A DNA stretch of 9,909 nucleotides, taken from contig DAIESR010000030.1 of the NCBI GenBank assembly GCA_027346205.1, positions 1 through 9,909 of the forward strand, given 5' to 3'. Each line of letters begins with the position of its first letter. The stretch's first letter is position 1. This document shows, in pieces, positions 1-7,360 of the stretch. Source of the stretch: Beijerinckiaceae bacterium (GTDB taxonomy: Bacteria > Pseudomonadota > Alphaproteobacteria > Rhizobiales > Beijerinckiaceae). The translations under genes were made by a program, and so were the position numbers. The notes below the pieces were generated by a model, which was not told the origin of the DNA, searched no databases, and saw only the letters and a list, made by a program, of their open reading frames with translations.

Positions 1-251
1 AGCCAGACTCCGAGCACCTTCATGGGTTCGACGACCCCGAGGGGAACGAGGAAGATCAGAAGCACGATCGGCGCCGGAAGGCGCTCGACCATCCGGGCGA
101 GCCCCCGTTTAAAGGCCTCGAAAGGGATGAGTGCCGCAAGCCGCGTCAGCGCATCGCCGAGCACGTCCCACAGCCAAGCCTCGAAGAGGAACAAGGCTGC
201 GAAAAGAAACCAGAAGGGACGCGTGAGCTTTCGCATGATCGAATGAGACAT
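1..251 (-). CDS. Small integral membrane protein, 5' part only (function unknown)
   Basis: Reading the minus strand from ATG at 251 gives an open frame of 83 codons that leaves the window at position 1, so the C-terminus is missing. The visible protein starts MSHSIMRKLTRPFWF. It has two hydrophobic stretches, at about residues 12-30 (FWFLFAALFLFEAWLW) and 62-80 (PIVLLIFLVPLGVVEP), separated by an amphipathic segment rich in Leu, Arg and Glu. A second in-frame ATG lies at 236; neither start has a strong Shine-Dalgarno sequence, so the start is uncertain. GC-rich codon use and the sensible membrane topology argue for this strand over the basic, Ser/Arg-rich frame opposite (22-246, plus). It resembles short uncharacterised membrane proteins common in Hyphomicrobiales, but I cannot name a family. 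It lies downstream of the chemoreceptor gene on the same strand, 209 bases away, so co-transcription is not obvious. Confidence 0.65.
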   Translation of the reverse strand, partial: MSHSIMRKLTRPFWFLFAALFLFEAWLWDVLGDALTRLAALIPFEAFKRGLARMVERLPAPIVLLIFLVPLGVVEPMKVLGVW

Positions 252-460
252 GATCGGATCAGACCTGGCTGCTTTTGACATCATCGGTCCTAACAAGATC
301 GAGAGACCCGGCCCGCTTCGCAAGATGCCTATGGACGAGTCCCCGCCGAAATCCTTTGGGTTATTGACCGCAGTTTTCGATCTGATAGCCCGCACCCGGC
401 TGCAGAGATTTCGCCACAAGACGAAAAGATTGTCGATCGAAGAAGGCGATGGCCGTCGTA

Positions 461-2347
461 TCAAGCCGTCTTCGCGAAGACATGGCGGAACACAGTCTCG
501 CCTTCCGATTCAGCATGCGCTTCGATCACCGTGCGTTGATCGTTGCTCGTCTCCTGACCCAGCCGAAAGCGCGCGATAAGCTGCAACAGAGCTTCCATCT
601 CTTGCGACAAGATCTGGCTCGCCGCAGTCGATTGCTCCGCCATGGCGGCATTCTGCTGCGTGACATGGTCCATCTGATTGATCGCAATATTGATTTGATC
701 GAGGCTACTCGACTGATCGCGGGCCGAAGCCGCGATCTTGCCCACGATAGCGCTAATATCGGTTACTTGGGCGATGATCTGCTCCAGAGCCTCGCCGGTC
801 TGGCTAACGAGATGGACGCCCTGACCGACATGATCCCTCGAGACCGAGATCAGCGTTTTGATATCCTTTGCGGCACCCGCCGTGCGTTGAGCCAAGTCCC
901 GTACCTCTGAGGCCACGACTGCGAAACCGCGACCTGCCGTGCCGGCCCGAGCCGCTTCGATCCCGGCATTCAGAGCCAGAAGGTTTGTTTGACTGGCGAT
1001 ATCATCGATCACGCCGATAATCTGAGAAATCTGCGCGGATGACTTCTCGATGCTGCTCATAGCTGTGACCGCTTGCCCGACGATCTCGCCCGAGCGTTCA
1101 GCCCCGGCTTTTGCTCTGTTGACCGCCTGATTGGCGTGATCGGCGCTTTCAGCGGTTATGCGCACCCTGAAGGTGATGTCTTTGATCGCCGTTGCAGTCT
1201 CCTCAAGGGTCGCAGCCTGCGCCTCGGTACGGCATGACAGATCACGCGCTGCACGACTGATCTCCAGCATCCCCGACCGGATGTTGCGCGCGCTCGCCAA
1301 AATCCCTCGTGCCAGCGTTTTCAATGCGGCAGCGGCGGCGTTCAGGTCGGTTCGAAGCTTCTCGTAGGCCGCGGGCAGTTCAATCTCCAGTTGGAAGGTG
1401 AGGTCGCCCACAGCCAAACGATCAAGCCCAGTGGCAATCGAGTCGACGACCCGCGCCACGGCTCGAGCGGCAATCACATCCTCCGCCTCGCGCGCCCGCA
1501 TACGTATGGCGCTGTCCTTGAACATCTGTACCGCTCGCGCAAGCAGCCCGATTTCGTCTTTGCGTTCGCGTTCAGGAATTTCGACTGCGAGATTGTTGCG
1601 GCCCAGACTTTCAGTGACTGCGCTCAGGCGCACCAAGGGCTGGCTAACCCCTAAAATGACCATCGTGCCGGCTATGGTGACAACAACGAGTCCAAAGCCC
1701 GCCCAAATACCAACCAATCGAGACAGCACATCGGACTCGCCTTTGGTCTCTGCAACCGCTCTACTGACGAGTTCCGCCTCGCTATGGACGAACAAATGGG
1801 TGTCGTTGAGGACTGACTCCAAGCGGCGGAAAAGAGCGATGGACATCGGATCAAATCGATCCATAAGTACATTTCCCGCCTCGACTCCTTTGTCGATGTA
1901 GACATTAGCCATGTTTACACCGAGACTATGATATTCATCGAATTTTTTTTCGAGCCCAGTGAGCTTATTTTCTATAGCGCGGACACGCTTAAGCTCATAT
2001 TGCGATGATAGATTTATCAGAATGTTCCTAAAATCATTTAGTTTTATTTTAAAATTCGTTTTATACTTTTCTGCGTCATTGAAACTATCTCGATTATGTG
2101 TAGCGGCTGCATCTGTCAGAAATTGCTGGACCTGGATGACATCGACTTGCATGTCGCTAATAGCTCGCTGCAGGGGGATCAGACGATCTACCAATAGTTT
2201 TGTCTTGGAATCAGTTGCTGCAAGCCTACGTTGCTGACCAGCATTAACAATTATTACAGTAGAATATGCAGATATTAAGAAAATAGCTAGCAATATAAGT
2301 ACAGATGTCAGCTTTACACGAACTGTTATGTTTGAGCACGCGATCAT
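461..2347 (-). CDS. Methyl-accepting chemotaxis protein with tandem HAMP domains
   Basis: Transmembrane chemoreceptor that should signal through CheW/CheA. Numbered from ATG at 2347 (628 residues): TM1 about 13-35; periplasmic helical sensor about 36-210 with a QQFLTD motif at 74-79, typical of four-helix-bundle type receptors; TM2 about 211-234; first HAMP about 232-285 (DEIGLLARAVQMFKDS); second HAMP-like unit about 297-348 (LAVGDLTFQL); then the cytoplasmic coiled coil. The hairpin tip lies at about 444-498, with IASQTNLLALNAGIEAARAG followed by GRGFAVVASEVRDLAQR. The residue equivalent to E. coli Tsr Glu391, normally Glu or Asp (AGEAGRGF), is Thr470 here. The C-terminus (FRHVFAKTA) lacks the NWETF-type CheR tether. 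A GTG at 2392 would add 15 residues, but only the ATG at 2347 has an AGGA upstream (11 bases away). The first roughly 150 codons are AT-rich and the remainder GC-rich. The ligand is not predictable. Confidence 0.95.
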   Translation of the reverse strand: MIACSNITVRVKLTSVLILLAIFLISAYSTVIIVNAGQQRRLAATDSKTKLLVDRLIPLQRAISDMQVDVIQVQQFLTDAAATHNRDSFNDAEKYKTNFKIKLNDFRNILINLSSQYELKRVRAIENKLTGLEKKFDEYHSLGVNMANVYIDKGVEAGNVLMDRFDPMSIALFRRLESVLNDTHLFVHSEAELVSRAVAETKGESDVLSRLVGIWAGFGLVVVTIAGTMVILGVSQPLVRLSAVTESLGRNNLAVEIPERERKDEIGLLARAVQMFKDSAIRMRAREAEDVIAARAVARVVDSIATGLDRLAVGDLTFQLEIELPAAYEKLRTDLNAAAAALKTLARGILASARNIRSGMLEISRAARDLSCRTEAQAATLEETATAIKDITFRVRITAESADHANQAVNRAKAGAERSGEIVGQAVTAMSSIEKSSAQISQIIGVIDDIASQTNLLALNAGIEAARAGTAGRGFAVVASEVRDLAQRTAGAAKDIKTLISVSRDHVGQGVHLVSQTGEALEQIIAQVTDISAIVGKIAASARDQSSSLDQINIAINQMDHVTQQNAAMAEQSTAASQILSQEMEALLQLIARFRLGQETSNDQRTVIEAHAESEGETVFRHVFAKTA

Positions 2348-2602
2348 TATATCGCTATTCCTACATATAGATTCGAAGCTTGACCGGAACACAAAATAAT
2401 TATACGACTACAAATTATAACTGTATGTATATTAATATTTCGTTACAAGCTTTTACAAGTATGGCATCATATATAATATTACAAATTTGTTATGTAATAA
2501 TTAAGTTTTGTGTATCTCTGATAATATGAATTAATACTATATCTATTTTCAGAATGTAACCTTTATGATGGTTGCGGTTCCTGAAGAATATGGTTCAGAA
2601 GC
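2348..2602 (-). promoter_or_regulatory. AT-rich upstream region of the chemoreceptor gene
   Basis: This gene-free stretch is far richer in A and T than the rest of the window. On the minus strand it holds several TATAAT-like hexamers close to the chemoreceptor start (complements near 2397-2402 and 2417-2422). None has a convincing -35 box at standard spacing, so the exact promoter is unassigned. The most regular element is a direct repeat of TTACAAG at 2443-2449 and 2453-2459 (plus-strand reading), spaced exactly ten bases. I see no open frame of note here. Confidence 0.4.
2443..2459. repeat. Direct repeat TTACAAG x2, 10-base period
   Basis: TTACAAG occurs at 2443-2449 and again at 2453-2459, one helical turn apart, about 95-115 bases upstream of the likely chemoreceptor start. 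Same-face spacing is compatible with a tandem protein-binding site, but AT-rich DNA produces such repeats by chance, so an operator role is only inference. Confidence 0.3.
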
Positions 2603-2653
2603 TAGAGCTAAACCTTTGTCGAAAAGTCTATCAACTTTCCGTGATTGGATCTA
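2603..2653 (+). repeat. REP-like palindrome, degenerate copy 1 of 3
   Basis: The stretch TAGAGC...GAAAAGTCTATCAACTTT...GGATCTA matches the elements at 6787-6839 (same orientation) and 4358-4410 (opposite orientation). The central hairpin GAAAAGT/ACTTTC is intact, but the outer arms are eroded. The end of the element includes the TAG stop codon of the ABC permease gene (2651-2653), so the palindrome lies immediately behind that operon and could act as its transcript end; that role is inferred. Confidence 0.65.
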
Positions 2654-3412
2654 AACTTTCAGCCGATAGCCGGTCGCAAACATCCGCCAGACGACGATGA
2701 GACAAACGAATAAGAACAGGAAAGTCGCACCGAGACTCGCGCCGATATTGACATCGGCCTTGCCGAAGAAGCTCCAGCGGAAGCCGCTGATGAGATAGAC
2801 GACAGGATTGAACAGAGTCACGGTCCGCCATACTGGCGGCAATATATTGATCGAATAGAAGCTGCCGCCGAGGAAGGTCAAAGGCGTGATCAGGAGCAGC
2901 GGCACGACCTGCAGCTTTTCGAAACGATCCGCCCAAATGCCGATGATGAAGCCGAGCAGGCTGAAGCTCACGGCGGTGAGGATCAAAAAGGCCAGCATGA
3001 AAATCGGATGCACGATCGTGATCGGCACGAAGAGACTTGCCGTCGCAAGGATGATCAGGCCGAGAATGATCGATTTCGTCGCCGCCGCACCGACAAAGCC
3101 GAGCACCATTTCGACGAAGGACAGCGGGGCGGAAAGAAGCTCGTAGATCGTACCCGAGAATTTCGGGAAGAAAATGCCGAAAGATGCGTTGGCGATGCTT
3201 TGCGTCAGAAGCATCAGCATGATCAGGCCTGGAACGATAAAGGCACCATATTTCACACCATCGATTTCGCTGATGCGCGAGCCGATCGCGGCGCCGAAGA
3301 CGACGAAATAGAGCGACGTCGAGATCACCGGAGAGATGATGCTTTGAAGCAGCGTGCGGAGGGTACGCGCCATTTCGAAAATATAGATGGCCCGGACGGC
3401 GCGGAAGTTCAT
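2651..3412 (-). CDS. ABC-2 type transporter permease (YadH-like)
   Basis: Membrane subunit of an exporter in the inner membrane, partner of the ATPase encoded directly upstream. The 253-residue protein has the length and layout of ABC-2 permeases: a short amphipathic N-terminus ([17 protein letters not shown]), then about six hydrophobic segments near residues 24-44, 58-78, 107-130, 135-160, 170-187 and 229-246. The conserved late segment [17 protein letters not shown] followed by [13 protein letters not shown] (about 180-213) is characteristic of the YadH/NodJ-like branch. The start ATG at 3412 overlaps the ATPase stop (ATGA), and a GAGG sits eight bases upstream inside the ATPase gene, so translational coupling is likely. 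The transported substrate cannot be deduced; members of this branch handle polysaccharides, lipids or drugs. A REP-like element begins just downstream and includes the stop codon. Confidence 0.93.
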   Translation of the reverse strand: MNFRAVRAIYIFEMARTLRTLLQSIISPVISTSLYFVVFGAAIGSRISEIDGVKYGAFIVPGLIMLMLLTQSIANASFGIFFPKFSGTIYELLSAPLSFVEMVLGFVGAAATKSIILGLIILATASLFVPITIVHPIFMLAFLILTAVSFSLLGFIIGIWADRFEKLQVVPLLLITPLTFLGGSFYSINILPPVWRTVTLFNPVVYLISGFRWSFFGKADVNIGASLGATFLFLFVCLIVVWRMFATGYRLKV

Positions 3413-4335
3413 TTTCTTTGCCTCACCAATTGAACGAATATGTCTTCCAATCGGCTTTCGCGCGTTGTGATGTCGCTGAATTCGATTGCTGCCGCGGCGA
3501 TATCCTCCAACAAGGCCATCACCGAGCGGCCGTCATGGCCGGTCGTATATGTGTAGGTCAAGCTGCGTCCATCTTCCGCCAAAACAAGATCATAGACGGC
3601 AAGGTTCGAAGGCAGCGCTTCGAGCTTCTCGCGAAGATGGACGATCAATTGCTTTTTGCCGAGTTTCTGCATCAGCACGGTCTTGTCTTCGACGAGAATC
3701 AATTCACCTTTGTCGATGATGCCGATCCTGTCGGCGATCGCTTCCGCCTCTTCGATGTAATGCGTCGTGAGGATGATCGTCACGCCGGACGCGCGCAAGG
3801 ACGCCACGATCTGCCACATGTCCTTGCGCAATTCGATGTCGACGCCAGCTGTCGGCTCGTCAAGGAAGAGAATCCGCGGCTCATGCGAGAGTGCCTTGGC
3901 GATAAGGATGCGGCGCTTCATTCCGCCCGACAGAGTTCGAATTTCGCTGTTTCTTTTGTCGAAGAGCGACAAGTCGCGCAGAATTCTCTCGATGAGAGCT
4001 GGATCGTCGCGCCGGCCGAACAGCCTTCGGCTGAAAGTGACGGCGGACCATACCGATTCGAACGCATCGGTCGTGAGTTCCTGCGGCACGAGGCCGATCA
4101 TCGATCGCGTCACGCGATAATCTTTGACGATGTCATGACCCTCGACGGAAACCCTGCCCTCCGACGGATTGACGATGCCACAGATGATGCCGATCAACGT
4201 TGTCTTGCCCGCCCCATTCGGACCCAAAAGCGCGAGGATCTCGCCGGCGCGAATGTCGAGGTTGATGTTTTTGAGGGCGCAAAAGCCCGAAGCATAGGTC
4301 TTGGAGAGATTGGAGACGGAAATGATGGGCGGCAT
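3409..4335 (-). CDS. ABC transporter ATP-binding protein (YadG-like)
   Basis: Cytoplasmic ATPase that energises the adjacent ABC-2 permease. The 308 residues contain, in order: Walker [10 protein letters not shown] (38-46), Q-loop glutamine in VPQE (about 85), the signature LSGGMKRR (135-142), Walker B ILFLDEP with catalytic Glu (155-161), D-loop GVD (164-166) and the H-loop His in TTHYIEEAE (192). All catalytic residues are intact. Residues from about 225 onwards form the C-terminal extension usual for ABC-2 ATPases, ending [14 protein letters not shown], a motif typical of the YadG/CcmA/NodI-like group. The start ATG at 4335 is supported by the standard N-terminus ([14 protein letters not shown]), though no strong Shine-Dalgarno is visible. 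It is the first gene of a two-gene operon and is divergent from lepA; the 168-base gap between them contains a REP-like palindrome. Confidence 0.96.
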   Translation of the reverse strand: MPPIISVSNLSKTYASGFCALKNINLDIRAGEILALLGPNGAGKTTLIGIICGIVNPSEGRVSVEGHDIVKDYRVTRSMIGLVPQELTTDAFESVWSAVTFSRRLFGRRDDPALIERILRDLSLFDKRNSEIRTLSGGMKRRILIAKALSHEPRILFLDEPTAGVDIELRKDMWQIVASLRASGVTIILTTHYIEEAEAIADRIGIIDKGELILVEDKTVLMQKLGKKQLIVHLREKLEALPSNLAVYDLVLAEDGRSLTYTYTTGHDGRSVMALLEDIAAAAIEFSDITTRESRLEDIFVQLVRQRK

Positions 4336-4357
4336 GGTGGTACTTATAACCGAGGCC

Positions 4358-4410
4358 TAGAGCATGTCCCGGAAAAATTGATGGACTTTTCCGATGAAGA
4401 ACCTGCTCTT
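4358..4410 (-). repeat. REP-like palindrome, copy 2 of 3 (inverted)
   Basis: The outer arms TAGAGC...GCTCTT and the inner arms CGGAAAAA/TTTTCCG form an imperfect palindrome. Its reverse complement aligns almost throughout with 6787-6839, sharing the core GGAAAAGTCYATCAA and the flanking GAGCAKGTTCT. It lies in the gap between the divergent ABC ATPase and lepA genes, 23 bases before the ATPase start. It would therefore fall in the leader or promoter zone of that operon, unusual for an element often placed at gene ends. Confidence 0.75.
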
Positions 4411-4503
4411 GGCTAAAGCTGGCCCGAACTCCGGCCCGGACAAAGCGCGCCGCGAGGCGCCATTCGCCTTTCTTTCCGCCGGCTGCCCTGCTATTTCGCG
4501 CAC

Positions 4504-6309
4504 ATGACGACCCATAGACTCGAAAATATCCGCAATTTCTCGATCGTAGCCCATATCGACCATGGCAAATCGACCCTTGCCGACCGGCTGATCCAGACGA
4601 CAGGCGCCCTCGCCGACCGCGAAATGGTCGAGCAAGTGCTCGATTCGATGGACATAGAGCGCGAGCGTGGCATCACCATCAAGGCCCAGACGGTCCGGCT
4701 CGAATATAAGGCTCAGGACGGCAAGACCTATATTCTGAACCTCATGGACACGCCCGGTCATGTCGACTTCGCCTATGAAGTCTCGCGCTCACTCGCCGCA
4801 TGCGAAGGCTCGCTCCTCGTCGTCGATGCGAGCCAGGGCGTCGAGGCGCAGACGCTGGCCAATGTCTATCACGCGCTCGATGCCGGCCATGAGATCGTGC
4901 CCGTCCTCAATAAGATCGATCTCCCCGCCGCCGAACCCGAGCGCGTGAAGGAGCAGATCGAGGATGTGATCGGCATTGATGCCTCGAATTCGGTGCTGAT
5001 TTCCGCCAAGACCGGGCTTGGCATCGATCTCGTGCTCGAAGCCATCGTCACCCGCCTGCCGCCGCCCATGGGCGACGAGGCGGCGCCTTTGAAGGCTTTG
5101 CTCGTCGACAGCTGGTACGACGCCTATCTCGGCGTCGTCGTCCTCGTCCGCATCATCGACGGATCGATGAAAAAGCATCAAAAGATCCTGATGATGGGGA
5201 CGGACGCGCATTATGAGATCGATCGGATCGGCGTCTTCCGGCCCAAAATGCTCGATGCCGAGGCGCTGGGTCCCGGCGAGGTCGGCTTCATCACGGCGCA
5301 AATCAAGCAAGTCGCCGATACCCGCGTCGGCGATACGATCACCGACGAAAAGCGGCCTTGCGTCGAAGCGCTGCCCGGCTTCAAGCCGGCTCAGCCGGTC
5401 GTGTTCTGTGGTCTGTTTCCGGTCGACGCGGCCGATTTCGACGATCTGCGTGCGGCCATGGGCAAGCTGCGTCTCAACGATGCGAGCTTTTCCTTTGAGA
5501 TGGAAAGCTCGGCGGCACTCGGCTTCGGCTTCCGCTGCGGCTTTCTCGGCCTGCTCCATCTCGAAATCATTCAGGAACGGCTCGAGCGCGAATTCAATCT
5601 TGATCTCATCGCGACGGCGCCGTCCGTCATTTACAAGATCCTGCTGCGCTCCGGCGAAGAGATCGAATTGCACAATCCGGTCGACATGCCCGATCTGACG
5701 CGTATCGAACAGATCCGTGAGCCGTGGATTCGCGCGACCATATTGACACCGGACGATTATCTTGGCGCGGTTCTGAAGCTTTGCCAGGACCGGCGCGGTG
5801 TGCAAATCGATCTCAACTATGTCGGCAAGCGCGCCATGGTTACTTACGATCTGCCACTCAATGAAGTCGTGTTCGATTTCTACGACCGGCTGAAATCAAT
5901 CTCCAAAGGCTATGCGAGCTTCGATTACGCGATCACCGATTATCGCGACGGCGATCTCGTGAAAATGTCGATCCTCGTCAATGCCGAGCCTGTCGATGCG
6001 CTCTCCATGCTGGTGCATCGCGACCGCGCCGAAACGCGCGGAAGGGTCATGGTCGAAAAACTGAAGGATCTGATCCCGCCGCATATGTTCCAGATCCCGA
6101 TCCAAGCAGCGATCGGCGGCAAGATCATCGCGCGCGAGACGGTGCGGGCGCTGCGCAAGGATGTGACGGCGAAATGCTATGGCGGCGATGCGACCCGCAA
6201 GCGCAAGCTTCTGGAAAAGCAGAAGGCCGGCAAGAAGCGCATGCGCCAGTTCGGAAAAGTGGAGATCCCGCAGGAGGCCTTCATCGCCGCCCTGAAGATG
6301 GACAGCTAA
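4504..6309 (+). CDS. lepA: Elongation factor 4 (LepA), ribosome-associated GTPase
   Basis: LepA/EF4 is a translational GTPase that acts on the ribosome and influences translation and 30S biogenesis. The 601-residue length matches the family (about 600). The G motifs are all present: G1 AHIDHGKS (16-23), G2 RGITI (55-59), G3 DTPGH (82-86), G4 NKID (136-139) and G5 SAK (167-169). Domains II, III and V follow, with the LepA-typical [20 protein letters not shown] and the EF4-specific C-terminal domain with [24 protein letters not shown] and the basic [16 protein letters not shown] tail. The start ATG at 4504 gives the usual short lead-in to [13 protein letters not shown]; no clear Shine-Dalgarno is seen. 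It appears monocistronic: divergent from the ABC operon and followed by a large inverted repeat. Confidence 0.98.
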   Translation: MTTHRLENIRNFSIVAHIDHGKSTLADRLIQTTGALADREMVEQVLDSMDIERERGITIKAQTVRLEYKAQDGKTYILNLMDTPGHVDFAYEVSRSLAACEGSLLVVDASQGVEAQTLANVYHALDAGHEIVPVLNKIDLPAAEPERVKEQIEDVIGIDASNSVLISAKTGLGIDLVLEAIVTRLPPPMGDEAAPLKALLVDSWYDAYLGVVVLVRIIDGSMKKHQKILMMGTDAHYEIDRIGVFRPKMLDAEALGPGEVGFITAQIKQVADTRVGDTITDEKRPCVEALPGFKPAQPVVFCGLFPVDAADFDDLRAAMGKLRLNDASFSFEMESSAALGFGFRCGFLGLLHLEIIQERLEREFNLDLIATAPSVIYKILLRSGEEIELHNPVDMPDLTRIEQIREPWIRATILTPDDYLGAVLKLCQDRRGVQIDLNYVGKRAMVTYDLPLNEVVFDFYDRLKSISKGYASFDYAITDYRDGDLVKMSILVNAEPVDALSMLVHRDRAETRGRVMVEKLKDLIPPHMFQIPIQAAIGGKIIARETVRALRKDVTAKCYGGDATRKRKLLEKQKAGKKRMRQFGKVEIPQEAFIAALKMDS

Positions 6310-6331
6310 GGTCCCACGTCACGGGCAGTGG

Positions 6332-6468
6332 CGTCATGCGCGGACTTGATCCGCGCATCCAGGCGCTAACTGAGGATTATTTCTCTCGATTGATTTTTCG
6401 CTCGCTGAGGTCATAGCTTCGTTCCGCTATTGCGTTCCTAGATGCGCGGATCAAGTCCGCGCATGACG
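6332..6468. repeat. Composite inverted repeat: two 28-base perfect arms
   Basis: The 28 bases at 6332-6359 are the exact reverse complement of 6441-6468, separated by 81 bases. Each arm is itself a near-palindrome (GCGCGGACTTGATCCGCGC; stem GCGCGGA/TCCGCGC with a 5-base loop), so single-arm hairpins and one long cruciform are both possible. The arm resembles the GTCATG...CATCC palindromes dispersed in many Hyphomicrobiales genomes. It begins 23 bases after the lepA stop and could end or stabilise the lepA transcript, but there is no U-tract typical of an intrinsic terminator. The head-to-head pairing recalls bacterial interspersed mosaic elements. Confidence 0.88.
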
Positions 6469-6786
6469 TGCGCCTTGATCGATTTGTCCTTAATGTCTTT
6501 CTAGCCCTCATGGTGAGGGGAGTGTTCCTCAGCAAGCGTTATTAAACAGCCGTTGTACATTGAGCGCTTCGCTCAGGACAGGCGCTCATGCGACCAGTTT
6601 CGACACACAGATAGCGCAGCGTCCGAATTTACTTAGCAGGTCGATCGCATCCGCGCAGGCGATGCGCCAAGGTAGAATCCCGCGGTCGAGAAAAGCAAGG
6701 GAACATTCTCCGGTCTGTGGCGTTAATTAAGTGGCCCTGGCCGTGTCGACGGGGTTTTACCAGCACCAGCGTCACCGGTGCGCTCC
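6469..6786. other. Gene-free stretch with small hairpins
   Basis: No credible reading frame is visible on either strand; the long minus-strand frame (6629-7051) has the composition of a shadow and runs against the small gene at 6858. What can be seen: CCCTCATGGTGAGGGG at 6505-6520, resembling the start of another repeat type common in this order; a perfect TGAGCG-CTT-CGCTCA hairpin at 6561-6575, followed by GGCGCTCA; and CGCATC/GATGCG arms near 6647-6667. These look like decayed interspersed repeats, not a gene. Confidence 0.4.
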
Positions 6787-6839
6787 TAGAGCATGTTCTC
6801 AATCGGAAAAGTCTATCAACTTTTCCGGGATAGCTCTTA
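6787..6839 (+). repeat. REP-like palindrome, copy 3 of 3
   Basis: This is the best-preserved copy: outer arms TAGAGC.../...GCTCTTA and a central near-perfect hairpin CGGAAAAGT-CTATCA-ACTTTTCCG. It ends 18 bases before the ATG of the small gene at 6858, so a hairpin would lie directly in front of that gene's ribosome binding site. It shares the core with the copies at 2603-2653 and 4358-4410. Confidence 0.8.
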
Positions 6840-6857
6840 AGAGATCGAAGAGGCGGC

Positions 6858-7136
6858 ATGCAACGCAAGATCCGGTCGCAAGCGCAATTGCGCAACATAT
6901 GTTTGCGAACCTTGAAGACCTGCGAAGGCTTCGAGCACGTCGATGAAATATTGATCCAGCCGCGCGATCCATATGCCGGCGGAGCGAATTGGACCTTGGC
7001 GGGCTTTCGTCCGCGCATAGCCAATGATGTGCTGCGCGCCGCCCGCGACACGATTCATGAATTGCAGAGATGTTATCAATTGGAGACCGACAATCTCATC
7101 GCCGCGAATAGAGATTGCGGCAGCAAGGCTCTTTGA
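6858..7136 (+). CDS. Small conserved-looking protein of unknown function
   Basis: A 92-residue soluble protein. ATG at 6858 has a good Shine-Dalgarno (AAGAGG, four bases upstream), which supports both the gene and its start. It has no signal peptide or membrane segment. The central part (ICLRTLKTCEGFEHVDEILIQP, then GANWTLAGFRPRIANDVLRAARDTIHELQRCYQL, about residues 14-75) reads like a compact alpha/beta fold with a long C-terminal helix. It has the feel of short hypothetical proteins repeatedly seen in Hyphomicrobiales with an EGFEHV...P..GANWT pattern; this is memory, not a search. Three Cys residues (15, 22, 72) are not arranged as a recognisable metal site. It stands alone between lepA and fabH on their strand, with 224 bases to fabH, so no operon is implied. 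No function is assigned. Confidence 0.72.
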   Translation: MQRKIRSQAQLRNICLRTLKTCEGFEHVDEILIQPRDPYAGGANWTLAGFRPRIANDVLRAARDTIHELQRCYQLETDNLIAANRDCGSKAL

Positions 7137-7201
7137 CGGCTTGCCGAGCAAGTCGGCCGCGACAGTTCACGAGACACTGGAACGCTTTTACAATTCGTGA
7201 C

Positions 7202-7229
7202 TTGTGAACATTGTTCAACTTTATATTTT
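7202..7229 (+). promoter_or_regulatory. Candidate promoter for fabH with an overlapping palindrome
   Basis: TTGTGA (7202-7207) and TATTTT (7224-7229) are spaced 16 bases apart in an AT-rich patch of an otherwise GC-rich gap, about 130 bases before fabH. A 13-base palindrome, TGAACATTGTTCA (7205-7217), overlaps the -35 box and could be an operator. It has neither the spacing of the alphaproteobacterial LexA box (GTTC-N7-GTTC) nor of any other site I recognise. Sequence match only. Confidence 0.35.
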
Positions 7230-7360
7230 GTCAGCCTGTCCCGGATCCGAGCCTTCGGTTGCCGCAGGCGCGCGCTTTGTGGCTTGATTGCCTTCTCCGC
7301 AGCCAAAAGGCGCGGCGTGCCAGCGCATTAAACAACGGCTGACCAGCGTCGAAAAAGGTG

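Noticed and set aside
22..579. Plus-strand frames at the left end (22-246 and 250-579)
   Set aside because: The first is antisense to a sensible membrane protein; the second crosses the intergenic gap and the 3' end of the chemoreceptor gene without any protein-like pattern.
3418..4416. Long plus-strand frame (332 codons) opposite the ABC ATPase
   Set aside because: It is the antisense shadow of a gene with complete ABC ATPase motifs; its own translation is rich in Arg, Asp and His with no recognisable domain.
4789..5805. Long minus-strand frame (338 codons) inside lepA
   Set aside because: lepA on the other strand is unambiguous; the antisense frame is open because of GC-rich codon bias.
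6332..6468. Insertion sequence or CRISPR repeat pair
   Set aside because: There is no transposase or target-site duplication, the two copies are inverted rather than direct, and the 81-base spacer carries no gene.
6629..7051. Minus-strand frame of 140 codons across the lepA-fabH gap
   Set aside because: It runs through the REP-like palindrome and opposite the better-supported small gene at 6858, and its sequence is Arg/Ser/Pro-rich without domain character.
7205..7217. SOS (LexA) box in the fabH upstream region
   Set aside because: The arms GAACA/TGTTC are one base apart; the alphaproteobacterial box is GTTC-N7-GTTC and the Gram-positive type has four central bases, so neither fits.
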